This document shows, one piece after another, positions 44,260 to 54,304 of a DNA stretch of 64,000 nucleotides. The stretch is taken from contig CAIVEI010000045.1 of NCBI GenBank assembly GCA_903904835.1, positions 1 through 64,000 on the forward strand, read 5' to 3'. Every line of letters begins with the position of its first letter. The stretch's first letter is position 1. This stretch comes from an uncultured Schlesneria sp. Lineage in GTDB: Bacteria; Planctomycetota; Planctomycetia; Planctomycetales; Planctomycetaceae. The notes under the pieces are model-generated. The model ran no database searches, was not told where the DNA came from, and was given only the letters and a program-made list of their open reading frames with translations. The position numbers were made by a program, and so were the translations under genes.

Positions 44260-47200
44260 TTACTGTTGAGTGTTCATCAGGTTGTGTCCTTCCTGGTCTC
44301 CATGCGCGATAAGTATGTCCAGGAAACGGTTGGTTAGCTTTTCTGAAAGGCTGTTGGTTCGAAGTCGTTGTCTCAGGTTTGCGAAATCGACGCAGTCCAT
44401 TTCCTGGTCTTGATTGAAGCAGGAGAAAACGACTTCGGTCGGCGATTTGGTCGTTGGGTCGACGTGTTGCTGGACGCATTGGCCGCAGACTTCTTTCATC
44501 ATGCACTGCATCATCGAGTTGATCGAGGCGATGCCGACATGATTCGGCTTGAGATAAGGTTTGAGGACCGTATGCCGGGCTTCAGAGACGGCGGTCATCA
44601 TGCGGTCAGATCCGATCGCAATAATGCGATCGACTTCGTTCAATGGGATCAACGGAGTGCCTGAAAGCTCGCCTCTGGCATAGGCCAGCATCGACTGAAC
44701 AATGTTTCCGACGAATGACAAGTCCGTTTTCCGACGCGGGATGATCGGTTCTCCCTTGTCGACCGACCAGACGACTTGATCGGTCGCCTCTTCAAGAGCC
44801 TCCTGAAAGAAGAGACCTTCGTGATCCTTGTAGCCGGCAAAATAAATGACTCGCGAGCCGCGTGCGCGTAACGCTTTGCCGATCGAGAACAACACGGCGT
44901 TACCCAGTCCACCACCAGCCAGCAGCACGGTTTCTCCGGCCGGAGTTTCGCTCGGTGCACCCGTCGGGCCCATCACGACGACTGGTTCACCCGGTTTCAG
45001 CACGGCACATAGCCGCGAACTGACCCCCATTTCCAGCACGATCATACTGAGCAGGTCGCGTTCGAGATCGACCCAGGCACCCGTAAGGGCGATTCCTTCC
45101 AGCGTCATCCTGATCCCGTCAACCAACGGTGCTCGCGATTCATAGTTTTGCAACCGATAAAACTGGCCAGGCTGAAACCGGCGAGCGGCATAAGGAGCCT
45201 TGACGATGACTTCGATAATCTTCGAATTCAATCGCTTCACTTCGACGACCCGAGGGACGAGGGCTTCGTCGAGGCGTTGCGTCAGGTTGCTGAATTTGTC
45301 GAGCGAGGTTGTTTCGTGTTCGGCGCGAGCGATCTCTTTGGCAAACAGGCGCGTGACCTGACGGATGCCATGCTTGGCAGAAGCCATTGCTTTTACAACG
45401 TTGCCCGCGAAGTCAGGATGATTATCGCCGTAGAACGAGACGAAACGCCCCTGGTTTTCGTAGGACATCAAGAACGCCTCTCGCGACGCTTCATGAATTG
45501 GTTCCAGCTTCCATCCGTCGGCATCCGGGGTCAGCTTGTGCTTTTGGAAGAACCGCCCTTCGGCATCAAGCTGGAAACTGCCCGGCGCTTCACGCTCGCA
45601 GACGGTATTCGGGGTGGTCCCTGCGGCATAACAAACTGCTTTGGCGGGTAGCACGACTTCCTGACCGTCGGCCAGCTTGAATCGAATGGCTGATACAGCG
45701 TTGAATGAATCGGGAATCGCTTCCACAGGGACTACGTTTTCGACGAACCGAATCCCTTCTTCCAAAGCCTTCACGACTTCTTCGTGATTTAGCCGATACG
45801 CAGGTGAATCGACCATCCGTTTACGATAGGCAACCGAAACACCACCCCACTTGTCACACAAACCGGCAAGGTTGGGCAAGCGTCCTTCGCGTGAAGCGGA
45901 ATCTCTCTCGGCTCGCACTGCACGGCCATGCTCCAAAAACGTCTGCAGGATTTCACTTTCTTCCGGATCGCACATGCTCCAGACGCTTTGTTCGCCGAAT
46001 TCTGCCGTCAGTTTCTCAAACTGTTCCAAGGTCTTTTCTACCTGGACCGGATAGTAAGCCAGCATTTCGGTCGCCGTGTCGATTGCGGTCAAGCCGCCGC
46101 CGATGACGATTCCGGGGAGTCGGACTTGCAGATTGGCCAGCGTCGATTTTTTGAAAGCACCCGTTAATTGCAGTGCCATCAGAAAATCACTGGCAGTCCT
46201 GATTCCACGGAGAATGTGGTTCTTCATGGGGACAATCGTCGGCTTGCCAGCTCCTGTTGCCAGTGCCACGTGGCGGAATCCAAGCTCCCACGCGTCCTCA
46301 ATCGTCAGCGTTCCGCCAAACCGAACACCACCAAAAAACCGGACATTTCGACGTCGCAACAATGTCAGGTACATCACGGCGAGAAAGGTCTTGTCCCACC
46401 GAACTGTGATGCCATATTCAGAGACGCCACCAAATCCCGCCAGAACTCGCTCGTCCAACTCTTGTTTCAGAATGCCAAAATCGCGGATCGGGGTCGCAAC
46501 GGGTTTGCCTTTTCCTGTCAGCGAGTCAGAAATCGGTTCCAGCTTCAGGCCATCAATACCAACGACGCCAAACCCCTCGTTGGCCAGATAGTGAGCCAGC
46601 GTGTAACCCGCAGGCCCCAAGCCAACGACCATGACGTCGACACCGTTGTAGGGAAGTGCATATGGACGTTGTCGGTTCAGTGGATTGAATCGGGTCAACA
46701 GGCTGTAGATTTCGAACCCCAACGGTAGGTTCAACACATCGCTGACGACACCCGTTTCCGCCTGCGGAATGTTCACGGGGTCTTGCTTTTGAAAGATACA
46801 GCCCTTCATGCAGTCGTTACAGATCCGGTGTCCGGTTCCAGGGCACATCGGATTGTCGAGCATGATCATGGCCAACGCGGCGATTGCAGCCCCGCGCTTG
46901 CGTAATTGATGCATCTCCGAGATGCGTTCTTGGAGCGGACATCCCGCAAGCGCAATTCCTAATGGATTGCGCTGCAACCCGTTCGACTTGTCTCGAAGAC
47001 CGTGCGAACACGAGTCCTTTTCACGTGGATGGCAGATGACGCAATAGTCGATCTCGCGCAAGTACTCTTTGCGATTCATGCGAGCATCAGTCAGTTTAAA
47101 ACCATCGCGCAGACGGCGATGCTCGTGCGGCCCGACAATCAATTCCTGAAGATCCTCTTGCGGACGTTCGATCTGGACGAGGTGTTCATAATCCAGCGTT

Positions 47201-47877
47201 TCGGGTCGGGTAAACGAAACCCACCCATCGACAAGACGACGCCGCTGTGGTGTGGCGTTGACTTGAACGCACCAATCCCCCAATACAGCGAGGGCTTGCT
47301 GAACTTTGTCGCTGAGCGATCCTTCCGTGCGATGGGCACAGATCCTTTCCGCCGCCGCGATCTTCGAGTCATCAGCTTTACCAATCAAGGCATTCTGGCA
47401 ATGCAGCAGTGTCAAGACCGCGTCGGCAAACCGGATCTCAGGATCTTGATGTGGAGGGACTGCCGCAACGAGTTGTTGCACTTCATCTTCGAGCAGTTGG
47501 AATGCCGCGTTGTCAATGCAAGACTTGCCAAAGTGTTTGAAGACGCGAGTTCGCAGAAAATCCTGCTTGAATTGAAAGATTTTCTCGTAGCTGAGTGTCT
47601 CGTCTGTCAGGCGTTCGACGTCACCACGAATCTCGAATAGACGTCCAATGAAATCACCAAGCAGACCTGCCACATCGATCAGAACTTCGGACGCTTCCGG
47701 CTTGGTCAACGATGGGTCATCAAGTCTTTTGAATCGTGTTGCGAGATCGGGGCTAATATTCGCTGCGTACTTCCAGAATTCGTTATGTAAGTCACGCAGT
47801 CGCTGCGGTTCGTAAAGGTCGGCAAACGAGTAACCAGCAATTCCCAGCGGAAAATCGTCCTTGTTCGCGACAGTCAC
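44260..47877 (-). CDS. Single-chain NfnB/GltD-like and NfnA/PyrK-like flavoprotein oxidoreductase
   Basis: The 1205-residue protein has three parts. Residues 1-270 are helical and unrecognised. Residues about 275-860 form a GltD/NfnB-like module: Cys motifs (YCVICHPREKDSC, AGCPLQERI, MCPGTGHRICNDCMKGC) for Fe-S clusters, FAD motif VVGLGPAGYTLAHYLA near 414 and NAD(P) motif IVIGGGLTAID near 587. Residues about 870-1180 form a PyrK/NfnA-like FAD/NAD reductase (RFQPGQFYRLQNYE, LLAGGGLGNAVLF) ending with a [2Fe-2S] Cys set (CMMKEVCGQC ... CFNQDQEMDC). In NfnAB and SudAB these are two subunits that couple NADPH, NADH and ferredoxin by electron bifurcation; fusion here suggests related chemistry. 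GTG start overlaps the TAXI gene stop by four bases. Confidence 0.85.
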   Translation of the reverse strand: MTVANKDDFPLGIAGYSFADLYEPQRLRDLHNEFWKYAANISPDLATRFKRLDDPSLTKPEASEVLIDVAGLLGDFIGRLFEIRGDVERLTDETLSYEKIFQFKQDFLRTRVFKHFGKSCIDNAAFQLLEDEVQQLVAAVPPHQDPEIRFADAVLTLLHCQNALIGKADDSKIAAAERICAHRTEGSLSDKVQQALAVLGDWCVQVNATPQRRRLVDGWVSFTRPETLDYEHLVQIERPQEDLQELIVGPHEHRRLRDGFKLTDARMNRKEYLREIDYCVICHPREKDSCSHGLRDKSNGLQRNPLGIALAGCPLQERISEMHQLRKRGAAIAALAMIMLDNPMCPGTGHRICNDCMKGCIFQKQDPVNIPQAETGVVSDVLNLPLGFEIYSLLTRFNPLNRQRPYALPYNGVDVMVVGLGPAGYTLAHYLANEGFGVVGIDGLKLEPISDSLTGKGKPVATPIRDFGILKQELDERVLAGFGGVSEYGITVRWDKTFLAVMYLTLLRRRNVRFFGGVRFGGTLTIEDAWELGFRHVALATGAGKPTIVPMKNHILRGIRTASDFLMALQLTGAFKKSTLANLQVRLPGIVIGGGLTAIDTATEMLAYYPVQVEKTLEQFEKLTAEFGEQSVWSMCDPEESEILQTFLEHGRAVRAERDSASREGRLPNLAGLCDKWGGVSVAYRKRMVDSPAYRLNHEEVVKALEEGIRFVENVVPVEAIPDSFNAVSAIRFKLADGQEVVLPAKAVCYAAGTTPNTVCEREAPGSFQLDAEGRFFQKHKLTPDADGWKLEPIHEASREAFLMSYENQGRFVSFYGDNHPDFAGNVVKAMASAKHGIRQVTRLFAKEIARAEHETTSLDKFSNLTQRLDEALVPRVVEVKRLNSKIIEVIVKAPYAARRFQPGQFYRLQNYESRAPLVDGIRMTLEGIALTGAWVDLERDLLSMIVLEMGVSSRLCAVLKPGEPVVVMGPTGAPSETPAGETVLLAGGGLGNAVLFSIGKALRARGSRVIYFAGYKDHEGLFFQEALEEATDQVVWSVDKGEPIIPRRKTDLSFVGNIVQSMLAYARGELSGTPLIPLNEVDRIIAIGSDRMMTAVSEARHTVLKPYLKPNHVGIASINSMMQCMMKEVCGQCVQQHVDPTTKSPTEVVFSCFNQDQEMDCVDFANLRQRLRTNSLSEKLTNRFLDILIAHGDQEGHNLMNTQQ

Positions 47878-49220
47878 TTGGCAGCTCCTGAAATAACAGC
47901 ATCGTTTGGTTTAAGAATCAAATTGACGTGAGTACGAACGAGATGCAGATGCAGTCTCAAGTTGTAATATTCTTCCATATAACTGAGAGGAACACCGACT
48001 CGCGCGATCCGCTGTTCCAGGCGTTGAAGATGTTCTAAAGACTGAGTCGCTTCTTCGCGAGACATTCCTTTGATTGTCCGTTGATCGATGTGCCGCAGTT
48101 CCGCGTACCACTTATAAATCTTGCGGCGTGTCTGCCACCGTACAAGGGGAGGAGCGACTCGCAACAAGGGCATTAACAGCATGACCAAGGGAATGATCAT
48201 GATTTTCAGCCGATCAACGAGTGACGCCAGCCAGAACGGCAAGTACCTTTGCAGCACCGGAGGTCCGGAACGAAAAAATCGTGCAGCATCCTCGCTCAGC
48301 GGAAGGTCCGTCATCTGTGGGGAGGGAAATTCTCCCACGTTCGACAGAAGATCTCCCTTGGAATGAACCTTGCCGGCGACTTTCAGCAACAATGACACCA
48401 ACGCCGGGTGGATTGAGTTGTGGGCGACCAACGTCGCGGCGGGGGCAATTAAGTCGATCTCTTTAGACGGGATGTTTTGCTGGAGATCAAGCAGCCCCTC
48501 ATGGATTGTTACTGACGTCAGAAACCGGAATTGACGTTCATAGGCCTCGGTATGTGCCAATTCAATCAGATGGACATCCGGATTAGTAATCAGTCGGCGA
48601 ATATATTTTGCGTCGACGCCAGCAACAAAAAACGCCGCATCGATTTCGTGCTTTTCAAGAGCGTCTGCGGCATCGTTGCTACCCACGTTTAGTAGCTCGT
48701 CTGATTCTTCGTCGAACCCGTTGGCTTTCAGTAGCTGAAGCGCGATGCCGCGCGTTCCACTTCCATTCGAACCAATTCCAATTCGTCGTCCCTTGAGCTG
48801 CGTCAATCGGTCAACGACTTCTGATCCCTGAAAGAAGATCCATAACGGTTCTCGATAAAGACTGGCCAGCGCAAATAACGATTTACTTTGATCCGGATCA
48901 GCAATCCCTGTCTGAACAAATGCCACACTCACGTCCGAGCGTTCATCCATGAGAAGTCTCAGGTTTTCGACAGTCCCCTCGGTTGATCGAATATCTAAGG
49001 TGATTCCTTCAGGCTTTAACAGTTCCGCATATTGTTCAGCGAAACGGTAATAAGCTCCTTCCTTCGCGCCGGTTGCGATGACAAGTCGACGCGGGGGAGG
49101 AGCTTCCACAAAGAGATAGTATGTGGTAACCAGCCCGCCGAGACAGACAAATAATACTGTGAGCCAGGTCAGCAAAGATGACCGGCTTTTTTCGACATTC
49201 CCTGTCACGACGCGGCGCAT
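47874..49220 (-). CDS. Membrane-anchored TAXI-family solute-binding protein
   Basis: The 448-residue protein has an N-terminal membrane helix (LLTWLTVLFVCLGGLVTTYYLF). A TRAP-associated TAXI binding domain follows (RRLVIATGAKEGAYYRFAEQYAELL, GTVENLRLLMDERSDVSVAFVQTGIAD, LKGRRIGIGSNGSGTRG). A second helix near 340-370 (IMIIPLVMLLMPLLRVAPPL) and a charged cytoplasmic tail with coiled-coil character close it. No TRAP permease is encoded nearby, so it may act as a sensor or feed another system. It lies three bases after the RraA-like gene and overlaps the oxidoreductase gene by four. Confidence 0.85.
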   Translation of the reverse strand: MRRVVTGNVEKSRSSLLTWLTVLFVCLGGLVTTYYLFVEAPPPRRLVIATGAKEGAYYRFAEQYAELLKPEGITLDIRSTEGTVENLRLLMDERSDVSVAFVQTGIADPDQSKSLFALASLYREPLWIFFQGSEVVDRLTQLKGRRIGIGSNGSGTRGIALQLLKANGFDEESDELLNVGSNDAADALEKHEIDAAFFVAGVDAKYIRRLITNPDVHLIELAHTEAYERQFRFLTSVTIHEGLLDLQQNIPSKEIDLIAPAATLVAHNSIHPALVSLLLKVAGKVHSKGDLLSNVGEFPSPQMTDLPLSEDAARFFRSGPPVLQRYLPFWLASLVDRLKIMIIPLVMLLMPLLRVAPPLVRWQTRRKIYKWYAELRHIDQRTIKGMSREEATQSLEHLQRLEQRIARVGVPLSYMEEYYNLRLHLHLVRTHVNLILKPNDAVISGAAK

Positions 49221-49223
49221 GTT

Positions 49224-49955
49224 TCAATCACCCCGTAATCGTTTACCAAGAGCGTTGATCGCGTCACCACATTCTTTTCGAGCGGCATTGAATCCAGTCG
49301 TTGTGACGCTTTCCCTTTTAAGATAGTCAAGGACAATCGCTTCCGCGCGGGCAATCTCGCGGCAGACCTCGGGAACTTCTGTGGCGATTTCTGTGGGGAT
49401 TGTCGTGACCCCATTCAGGTCGCCGTGCAGAAGGTCACCCGGATAGATGATCATTCCGCCGACAGTGACCGGGCCATTGATCGTCAGAATATGGCAATAT
49501 CCATGTGCCGCACAGGCTCCATTAGTGAATGTTGGAAAACCGAGAGCTTCGACTTGCGCGAGGTCGCGGCCGGTGCCGGATGTGATCAGACCTTGTGCTC
49601 CAAACCGCTTATATGTGGAACACATGACTTCACCGAACGTTGCTGATGCACTCGGTTCGTCGAGATCTTGGAACACAATCACTGGCGGACCTGGAATATC
49701 TTCAAAAGCCTCCAACTGCGCGCCGATGCTTCCATAGGCGTCGCCACCGCGTGGTGGCGCCATACTTCGAAACGTGGAGGTCAAGGCGTATCCCACCATT
49801 GGAGGAAACGCGGGAAAACAAGCCTTAATCGCCAAGTTCATGTAACCTGTGTTACGAGGTCGCAGGTTCCACAATTCGACCGCATTGCAGATCGTCGGCG
49901 AATCAAATTGCCGCAAGGCAACCAGTTGTTCTTTCGTCAATCCAGTAACAGCCAT
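49224..49955 (-). CDS. RraA-family protein (aldolase/decarboxylase-like)
   Basis: The 243-residue protein matches the RraA/4-hydroxy-4-methyl-2-oxoglutarate aldolase family: [24 protein letters not shown], the [37 protein letters not shown] core with the G(T/S)xRD substrate-phosphate site, and [15 protein letters not shown]. Members cleave oxo-acid substrates or oxaloacetate; some only bind RNase E, but RNase inhibition is unlikely for this longer type. ATG 49955 has AAAGGG close upstream. It is first of a three-gene operon with the TAXI protein and the large oxidoreductase. Confidence 0.85.
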   Translation of the reverse strand: MAVTGLTKEQLVALRQFDSPTICNAVELWNLRPRNTGYMNLAIKACFPAFPPMVGYALTSTFRSMAPPRGGDAYGSIGAQLEAFEDIPGPPVIVFQDLDEPSASATFGEVMCSTYKRFGAQGLITSGTGRDLAQVEALGFPTFTNGACAAHGYCHILTINGPVTVGGMIIYPGDLLHGDLNGVTTIPTEIATEVPEVCREIARAEAIVLDYLKRESVTTTGFNAARKECGDAINALGKRLRGD

Positions 49956-50103
49956 CAAAGCCCTTTCCATTTCAGGATGGTTAATCGGTAAACGAGGAAA
50001 TCAATTGCATTTCAGCCGTTAGAACGATTCAGTTCATCATTCTAAATACTTCTTCCATACATCACGTCACATCTCGCACGCCAGCCCAACCATTTGATCG
50101 TAG

Positions 50104-50124
50104 CTGAAAGCTTCGAGCTTTCAG
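50104..50124. terminator. Hairpin CTGAAAGCT-TCG-AGCTTTCAG
   Basis: A perfect 9-base stem with a three-base loop, 20 bases past the DUF1501 stop (minus strand). It could end that transcript, although only short T runs are near. I recall similar CTGAAAGCTTCGAGCTTTCAG elements as dispersed in planctomycetes. Confidence 0.5.
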
Positions 50125-50143
50125 AGGTTGGCAACGGGCGATT

Positions 50144-51592
50144 TCAGGACAGGATCTCATGAACCACTTTCCCACGCACATCGGTCAGTCGGAACTCCCG
50201 GCCGGCATGGAACGCTGTCAGTCGTTCATGATCCATGCCCAAAAGATGTAGAATCGTTGCCTGGAGATCATGCACATGAACCGGTTTATCAATCACGTTG
50301 AATCCCAGTTCATCGGTGGCACCCCATGTCAAACCTCGTTTGACTCCGCCTCCCGCCAGCCACATCGTAAAGGCTTGGGGATGATGATCGCGGCCGAGGC
50401 TGCGACCCAGGGCCGTGTTAGATTCCACCATCGGTGTCCGACCGAATTCACCACCCCAGACGACGAGCGTTTCATCCAGAAGCCCGTGCCGCGCCAGATC
50501 CAGCACGAGTGCCGTCGAGGCCTGGTCGGTATTTTTACAATTGTTGCGCAAGTTCCCGGCAACATCCGAATGAGCGTCCCATCCTTCGTGATAAATATTG
50601 ATGAATCGAACTCCCCGTTGAACCATTCGGCGAGCCAGCAGGCAGGCACGTGCGAACGAGGGCTTATCAGGATCGCAACCATAAAGGTCGAGTGTCTCCC
50701 TGGTCTCGCTCTTCAGGTTCATCAGTTCGGGGGCTGAAGTCTGTAATCGAAATGCCATTTCATAGGCTGAAATTCTGGTAGCGATTTCCGGGTCGCCGAC
50801 GGTACTTAATCGCTGTTGATTCAGATTACTGATGAGATTCAGCGATTCCCGCTGCAATTGATAATCAATCCCGGCCGGGCTCGATACATCAAGAATCGGG
50901 TCTCCCTGGTTTCGTAAGCGAACGCCCGAGTAATTTGTTGACAGGAAGCCACTTGACCAGTTTGCCGCTCCTCCACTGATTCCACCGCCAGTCGACATCA
51001 CAACGAATGCTGGCAGATCGTCTGCAACCGCACCCAATCCATACGTGACCCAGGAACCAATACTCGGGCGACCCGGTTGTGAAAAACCCGTATTCAGAAA
51101 AATTTGAGCCGGTGCGTGATTGAACTGATCGGTGTGAACAGCTTTAAGTAGTGTGATTTGATCAACGATCTTGGGGAGATGGACCAGCACGTCCGAAAGC
51201 TCGGTTCCTGATTCCCCTTGCCTGGCAAATTTGAATTGCGGACCAAGGCAGTGAGCGTCGGGCCGGATAAATGCATATCGCTGCCCGCCGACAATTTCAG
51301 GGGGAACAGGCCGTCCTTCGTATTCCTTCAATTTCGGCTTGTAATCAAATAGATCGAGCTGACTGGGTGCACCTGCCATAAAAAGATGAATGACAGCTTT
51401 CGCCTTGGGAGCGTAGTGAGGTGCTCGTGGTGCCATTGGATTCGCAAGCGGGGCAACCTTCGAAGTATCGGCCCGGACGGACCCGGTCCCCTGTGCCAAC
51501 AACGACGCCAATGCCATTCTCCCCAGTCCGACGCGGCAATCGTGGAAAAAATGGCGTCGCGTGATTTCAATATTATGATCGACAAACGTCAT
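50144..51592 (-). CDS. DUF1501-family exported protein
   Basis: The 482-residue protein begins with a Tat-like signal (ITRRHFFHDCRVGLGRMALASLLAQG). The DUF1501 body, a sulfatase/alkaline-phosphatase-like fold, follows: KAVIHLFMAGAPSQLDLFDYKP, FNHAPAQIFLNTGFSQPGRPSIGSWVTYGLG, FINIYHEGWDAHSDV and VVWGGEFGRTP...GRDHHPQAFTMWLAGGGV, with the metal-type DH and GRDHH residues. These are abundant in planctomycetes and usually paired with a DUF1549/DUF1553 gene, which is not adjacent here. The activity is unproven. ATG 51592 follows AGGAGA by 7 bases. Confidence 0.92.
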   Translation of the reverse strand: MTFVDHNIEITRRHFFHDCRVGLGRMALASLLAQGTGSVRADTSKVAPLANPMAPRAPHYAPKAKAVIHLFMAGAPSQLDLFDYKPKLKEYEGRPVPPEIVGGQRYAFIRPDAHCLGPQFKFARQGESGTELSDVLVHLPKIVDQITLLKAVHTDQFNHAPAQIFLNTGFSQPGRPSIGSWVTYGLGAVADDLPAFVVMSTGGGISGGAANWSSGFLSTNYSGVRLRNQGDPILDVSSPAGIDYQLQRESLNLISNLNQQRLSTVGDPEIATRISAYEMAFRLQTSAPELMNLKSETRETLDLYGCDPDKPSFARACLLARRMVQRGVRFINIYHEGWDAHSDVAGNLRNNCKNTDQASTALVLDLARHGLLDETLVVWGGEFGRTPMVESNTALGRSLGRDHHPQAFTMWLAGGGVKRGLTWGATDELGFNVIDKPVHVHDLQATILHLLGMDHERLTAFHAGREFRLTDVRGKVVHEILS

Positions 51593-51805
51593 TGCAGCAT
51601 CTCCTGGGCATCAGTGCGCCAAGGCTTCACGTTGTGGAGGTTTCAAGGTCCCGGTTTTACCGTATTCTCGCTTCATTTGCATGCCGAACGCGTCGGTTCA
51701 TTCCAGCAATTAAGGCGACTCACTGGAAATGCAACTGTCCTCCGTCGAAGATAACGGCTTGGAACACAAACCGACTGCCGATCCATATCATCGGGAACGA
51801 CTCGA

Positions 51806-52489
51806 ATGACATCTCCCACGACACTTGTCGTTGAACAATTAACGAAAAGTTATCAAACAACCGACGGCCCACTCTCCATTTTGCGTGGTGTCGATCTCGC
51901 CATGGATCGCGGTGATGCCCTCGCTATCACAGGACCGTCCGGTTCAGGCAAAAGCACCTTGCTTTACATTCTTGGCGCGCTCGACTCGCCAACATCCGGT
52001 CGAGTGATTCTGAGCGGCCAACAACTGGATGGCCTTCATGAAGTCGAACTGGCTCGTTTTCGAAACACACAAGTCGGTTTTATTTTTCAAGATCATCATT
52101 TACTGCCCCAATGTTCGGTTCTCGAAAATGTCCTGATTCCAACATTAGCAGGCCAAGGTGCCGATTCTGCTGCGGAATCGAGGGCGCGCGAGTTGTTGCG
52201 GCGAGTCGGATTATCCGATCGATTGACTCATCGTCCCGCCCAACTCTCGGGAGGTGAACGGCAAAGAGTTGCTGTTTGCCGGTCTTTGATTAATGCTCCT
52301 GTACTGCTGCTGGCAGATGAACCTACGGGCAACCTTGACCGAGCTACTGCCGAAAGCGTCGGTTCACTGTTACTGGAACTAAACCGCGAACAAAACACGC
52401 TGCTGATCTGCGTGACGCACAGCCCGGAACTGGCGGGGCGTTTTCCACGACATTGTGCGTTGAAAGACGGACTGCTCGAAGAACAATAG
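51806..52489 (+). CDS. ABC transporter ATPase (LolD/MacB type)
   Basis: The 227-residue ATPase has Walker A (GPSGSGKST), Q-loop (FIFQDHHLLPQCSVLENVLIP), signature LSGGERQRVA, Walker B (VLLLADEPTGNLD) and H-loop (CVTHSPE). The LLP after the Q-loop and the overall form match ATPases of lipoprotein-release and MacB-type exporters. No permease gene lies next to it, so its partner must be elsewhere. It is divergent from the DUF1501 gene across 213 bases with no other gene. Confidence 0.9.
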   Translation: MTSPTTLVVEQLTKSYQTTDGPLSILRGVDLAMDRGDALAITGPSGSGKSTLLYILGALDSPTSGRVILSGQQLDGLHEVELARFRNTQVGFIFQDHHLLPQCSVLENVLIPTLAGQGADSAAESRARELLRRVGLSDRLTHRPAQLSGGERQRVAVCRSLINAPVLLLADEPTGNLDRATAESVGSLLLELNREQNTLLICVTHSPELAGRFPRHCALKDGLLEEQ

Positions 52490-52604
52490 CTTTGCACAAG
52501 AGTTCGTTCCGACGGATGATCGGTTTCCGATAAATCGAGTCGCTTGCTCAAAACGAGCAGCAAGACTCGTGTCTTAGAACACCAGGAATTGCCAGGGGAT
52601 TTCG

Positions 52605-54041
52605 ATGTTGATTCGTTTCATGCCAGGCATCGCGTTTCTGCTTCTGTTGGCTCAAACGGCATTCGCTCAAAAGGAGGCGCTGTCGAACAGCATTCGGCAG
52701 CGTGAACAGTCCACTTGGGAGATTGCCCTGAAGATCTGGAATCTGGCGGAACCGGGCTATCAGGAAGTCGAATCGTCGAAGCTGCTTGCCGACCAACTGG
52801 AACAGGCGGGCTTTCAAGTGGAACGGGGTGTCGCCGACATTCCGACGGCGTTCACAGCGTCGTTTGGAACTGGAAAACCGGTCATCGCCATTCTAGGCGA
52901 ATATGACGCGTTGCCAGGGCTTTCGCAGCAAGCTGTTCCTGAACAAGTGCCGCGAGAACGAGCGACATATGGTCATGCCTGCGGCCATCATTTGTTCGGC
53001 GCTGCGTCTGCATCGGCGGCCATCGCCGTCGCGGAACAGATCCGATCCGGAAATCTGAGCGGAATGGTTCGCTTCTATGGATGTCCGGCTGAGGAAGGTG
53101 GCAGCGGCAAGACGTTTATGGTACGGGCGGGTTTGTTCAACGATGTTGACGCCGCGTTCCACTGGCATCCATCAGGACGTAATACGGCCGGTGATTCGTC
53201 GTGTTTGTCGCGTGCCGCCGTAAAGTTCCGGTTTCATGGGCGTAGCGCACACGCGGCGGGCGCACCGGAACAAGGCCGTTCGGCGCTCGACGCCGTCGAG
53301 CTGGCGTGCCATGCGTCGGAATTGCTGCGAGAGCACACACCCGATTTCACTCGTATTCATCATGTCATCACCAGTGGCGGGTCGGCTCCAAACGTTGTTC
53401 CTGACTTCGCTGAAGTCTTTTTTTACATCCGCCACCCCAAAGCCGAAATCGTTCGGGAATTGTATCCGCGGTTGGTGAAGTGTGCTCAGGCAGGGGCACT
53501 TGCGACCGAGACGAAACTGGAAGAAATTTATCTTGGCGGGACCATGGAACTGCTGCCAAACGACCGGTTGGCTGAAGTAGCTCTCATTAACCTGCGGCAA
53601 TTGAACGACTTGAAATATGACCTGCAACAGACGGAATTTGCTCAACGGATTAAACAAACGCTGGTGAAGCCCCAACCGCTGGAATCGATCAATCAGGTGA
53701 CCGATACCAGCGGCGAAGTCGGAAAAGGTTCGACCGACGTGGGCGACGTGTCATGGGTTGTCCCGACGGCTGGTTTTACGACGGCCTGCTTCGTCCCTGG
53801 AACAACGTCTCATTCCTGGCAGGCCGTGGCGGCGAGTGGTACCTCGATTGGCAAACAGGGAATGCAGCTTGCGGCTCGTACCCTTGCGGCAAGCGTCTGG
53901 GATCTGATGAAACAGCCTGAAGTCATCGCCGAAGCGAAGGTGGAATACCTACAGCGACTTGCCGGGCGAAAATATGAACCTCTGCTGTTGCCCGGCCAAA
54001 AACCACCGCTCGACTATCGAAACTCTCCTGGAGTCCAATAG
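52605..54041 (+). CDS. Exported M20-family amidohydrolase (AbgB-like)
   Basis: The 478-residue protein has a signal peptide (MLIRFMPGIAFLLLLAQTAFA/QKE). The metallo-aminoacylase fold of M20 peptidases follows: GEYDALPGLSQ, the metal site YGHACGHHLFGAAS, GCPAEEGGSGKTFMV, a dimerisation domain with FHGRSAHAAGAPEQGRSALDAVEL, and SHSWQ near the end. It is closest in pattern to p-aminobenzoyl-glutamate hydrolase subunit B. It probably cleaves N-acyl or N-aroyl amino acids in the periplasm. ATG 52605 is preceded by AGGGG. Confidence 0.9.
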   Translation: MLIRFMPGIAFLLLLAQTAFAQKEALSNSIRQREQSTWEIALKIWNLAEPGYQEVESSKLLADQLEQAGFQVERGVADIPTAFTASFGTGKPVIAILGEYDALPGLSQQAVPEQVPRERATYGHACGHHLFGAASASAAIAVAEQIRSGNLSGMVRFYGCPAEEGGSGKTFMVRAGLFNDVDAAFHWHPSGRNTAGDSSCLSRAAVKFRFHGRSAHAAGAPEQGRSALDAVELACHASELLREHTPDFTRIHHVITSGGSAPNVVPDFAEVFFYIRHPKAEIVRELYPRLVKCAQAGALATETKLEEIYLGGTMELLPNDRLAEVALINLRQLNDLKYDLQQTEFAQRIKQTLVKPQPLESINQVTDTSGEVGKGSTDVGDVSWVVPTAGFTTACFVPGTTSHSWQAVAASGTSIGKQGMQLAARTLAASVWDLMKQPEVIAEAKVEYLQRLAGRKYEPLLLPGQKPPLDYRNSPGVQ

Positions 54042-54304
54042 TTTTCCGTCGCTGATTTGAATGTTTCCGGCCAGACTGTTGAGTTCAGCCCATTCAACTA
54101 ACACGACGCAACAGGTGGGAAATCGTTGTGTGGCTGGTTATAATCGCCTCCAAGTTGTGGAAGTGTCTGATTGCTGGCGTTGCAAACAACTGTTACTCAA
54201 ATTGAGCCTGAAACAGACTTCCAACTGTTGGTTAATTTCAACAAACTCCCGTTTATCAATCTACCACCTGATCTGACTCGTTCCATTTTCCATTGAAACC
54301 TCAC

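Noticed and set aside
54061-54276. A 71-codon frame between the M20 and aminotransferase genes
   Set aside because: No ribosome site, no domain and unusual composition; treated as intergenic.
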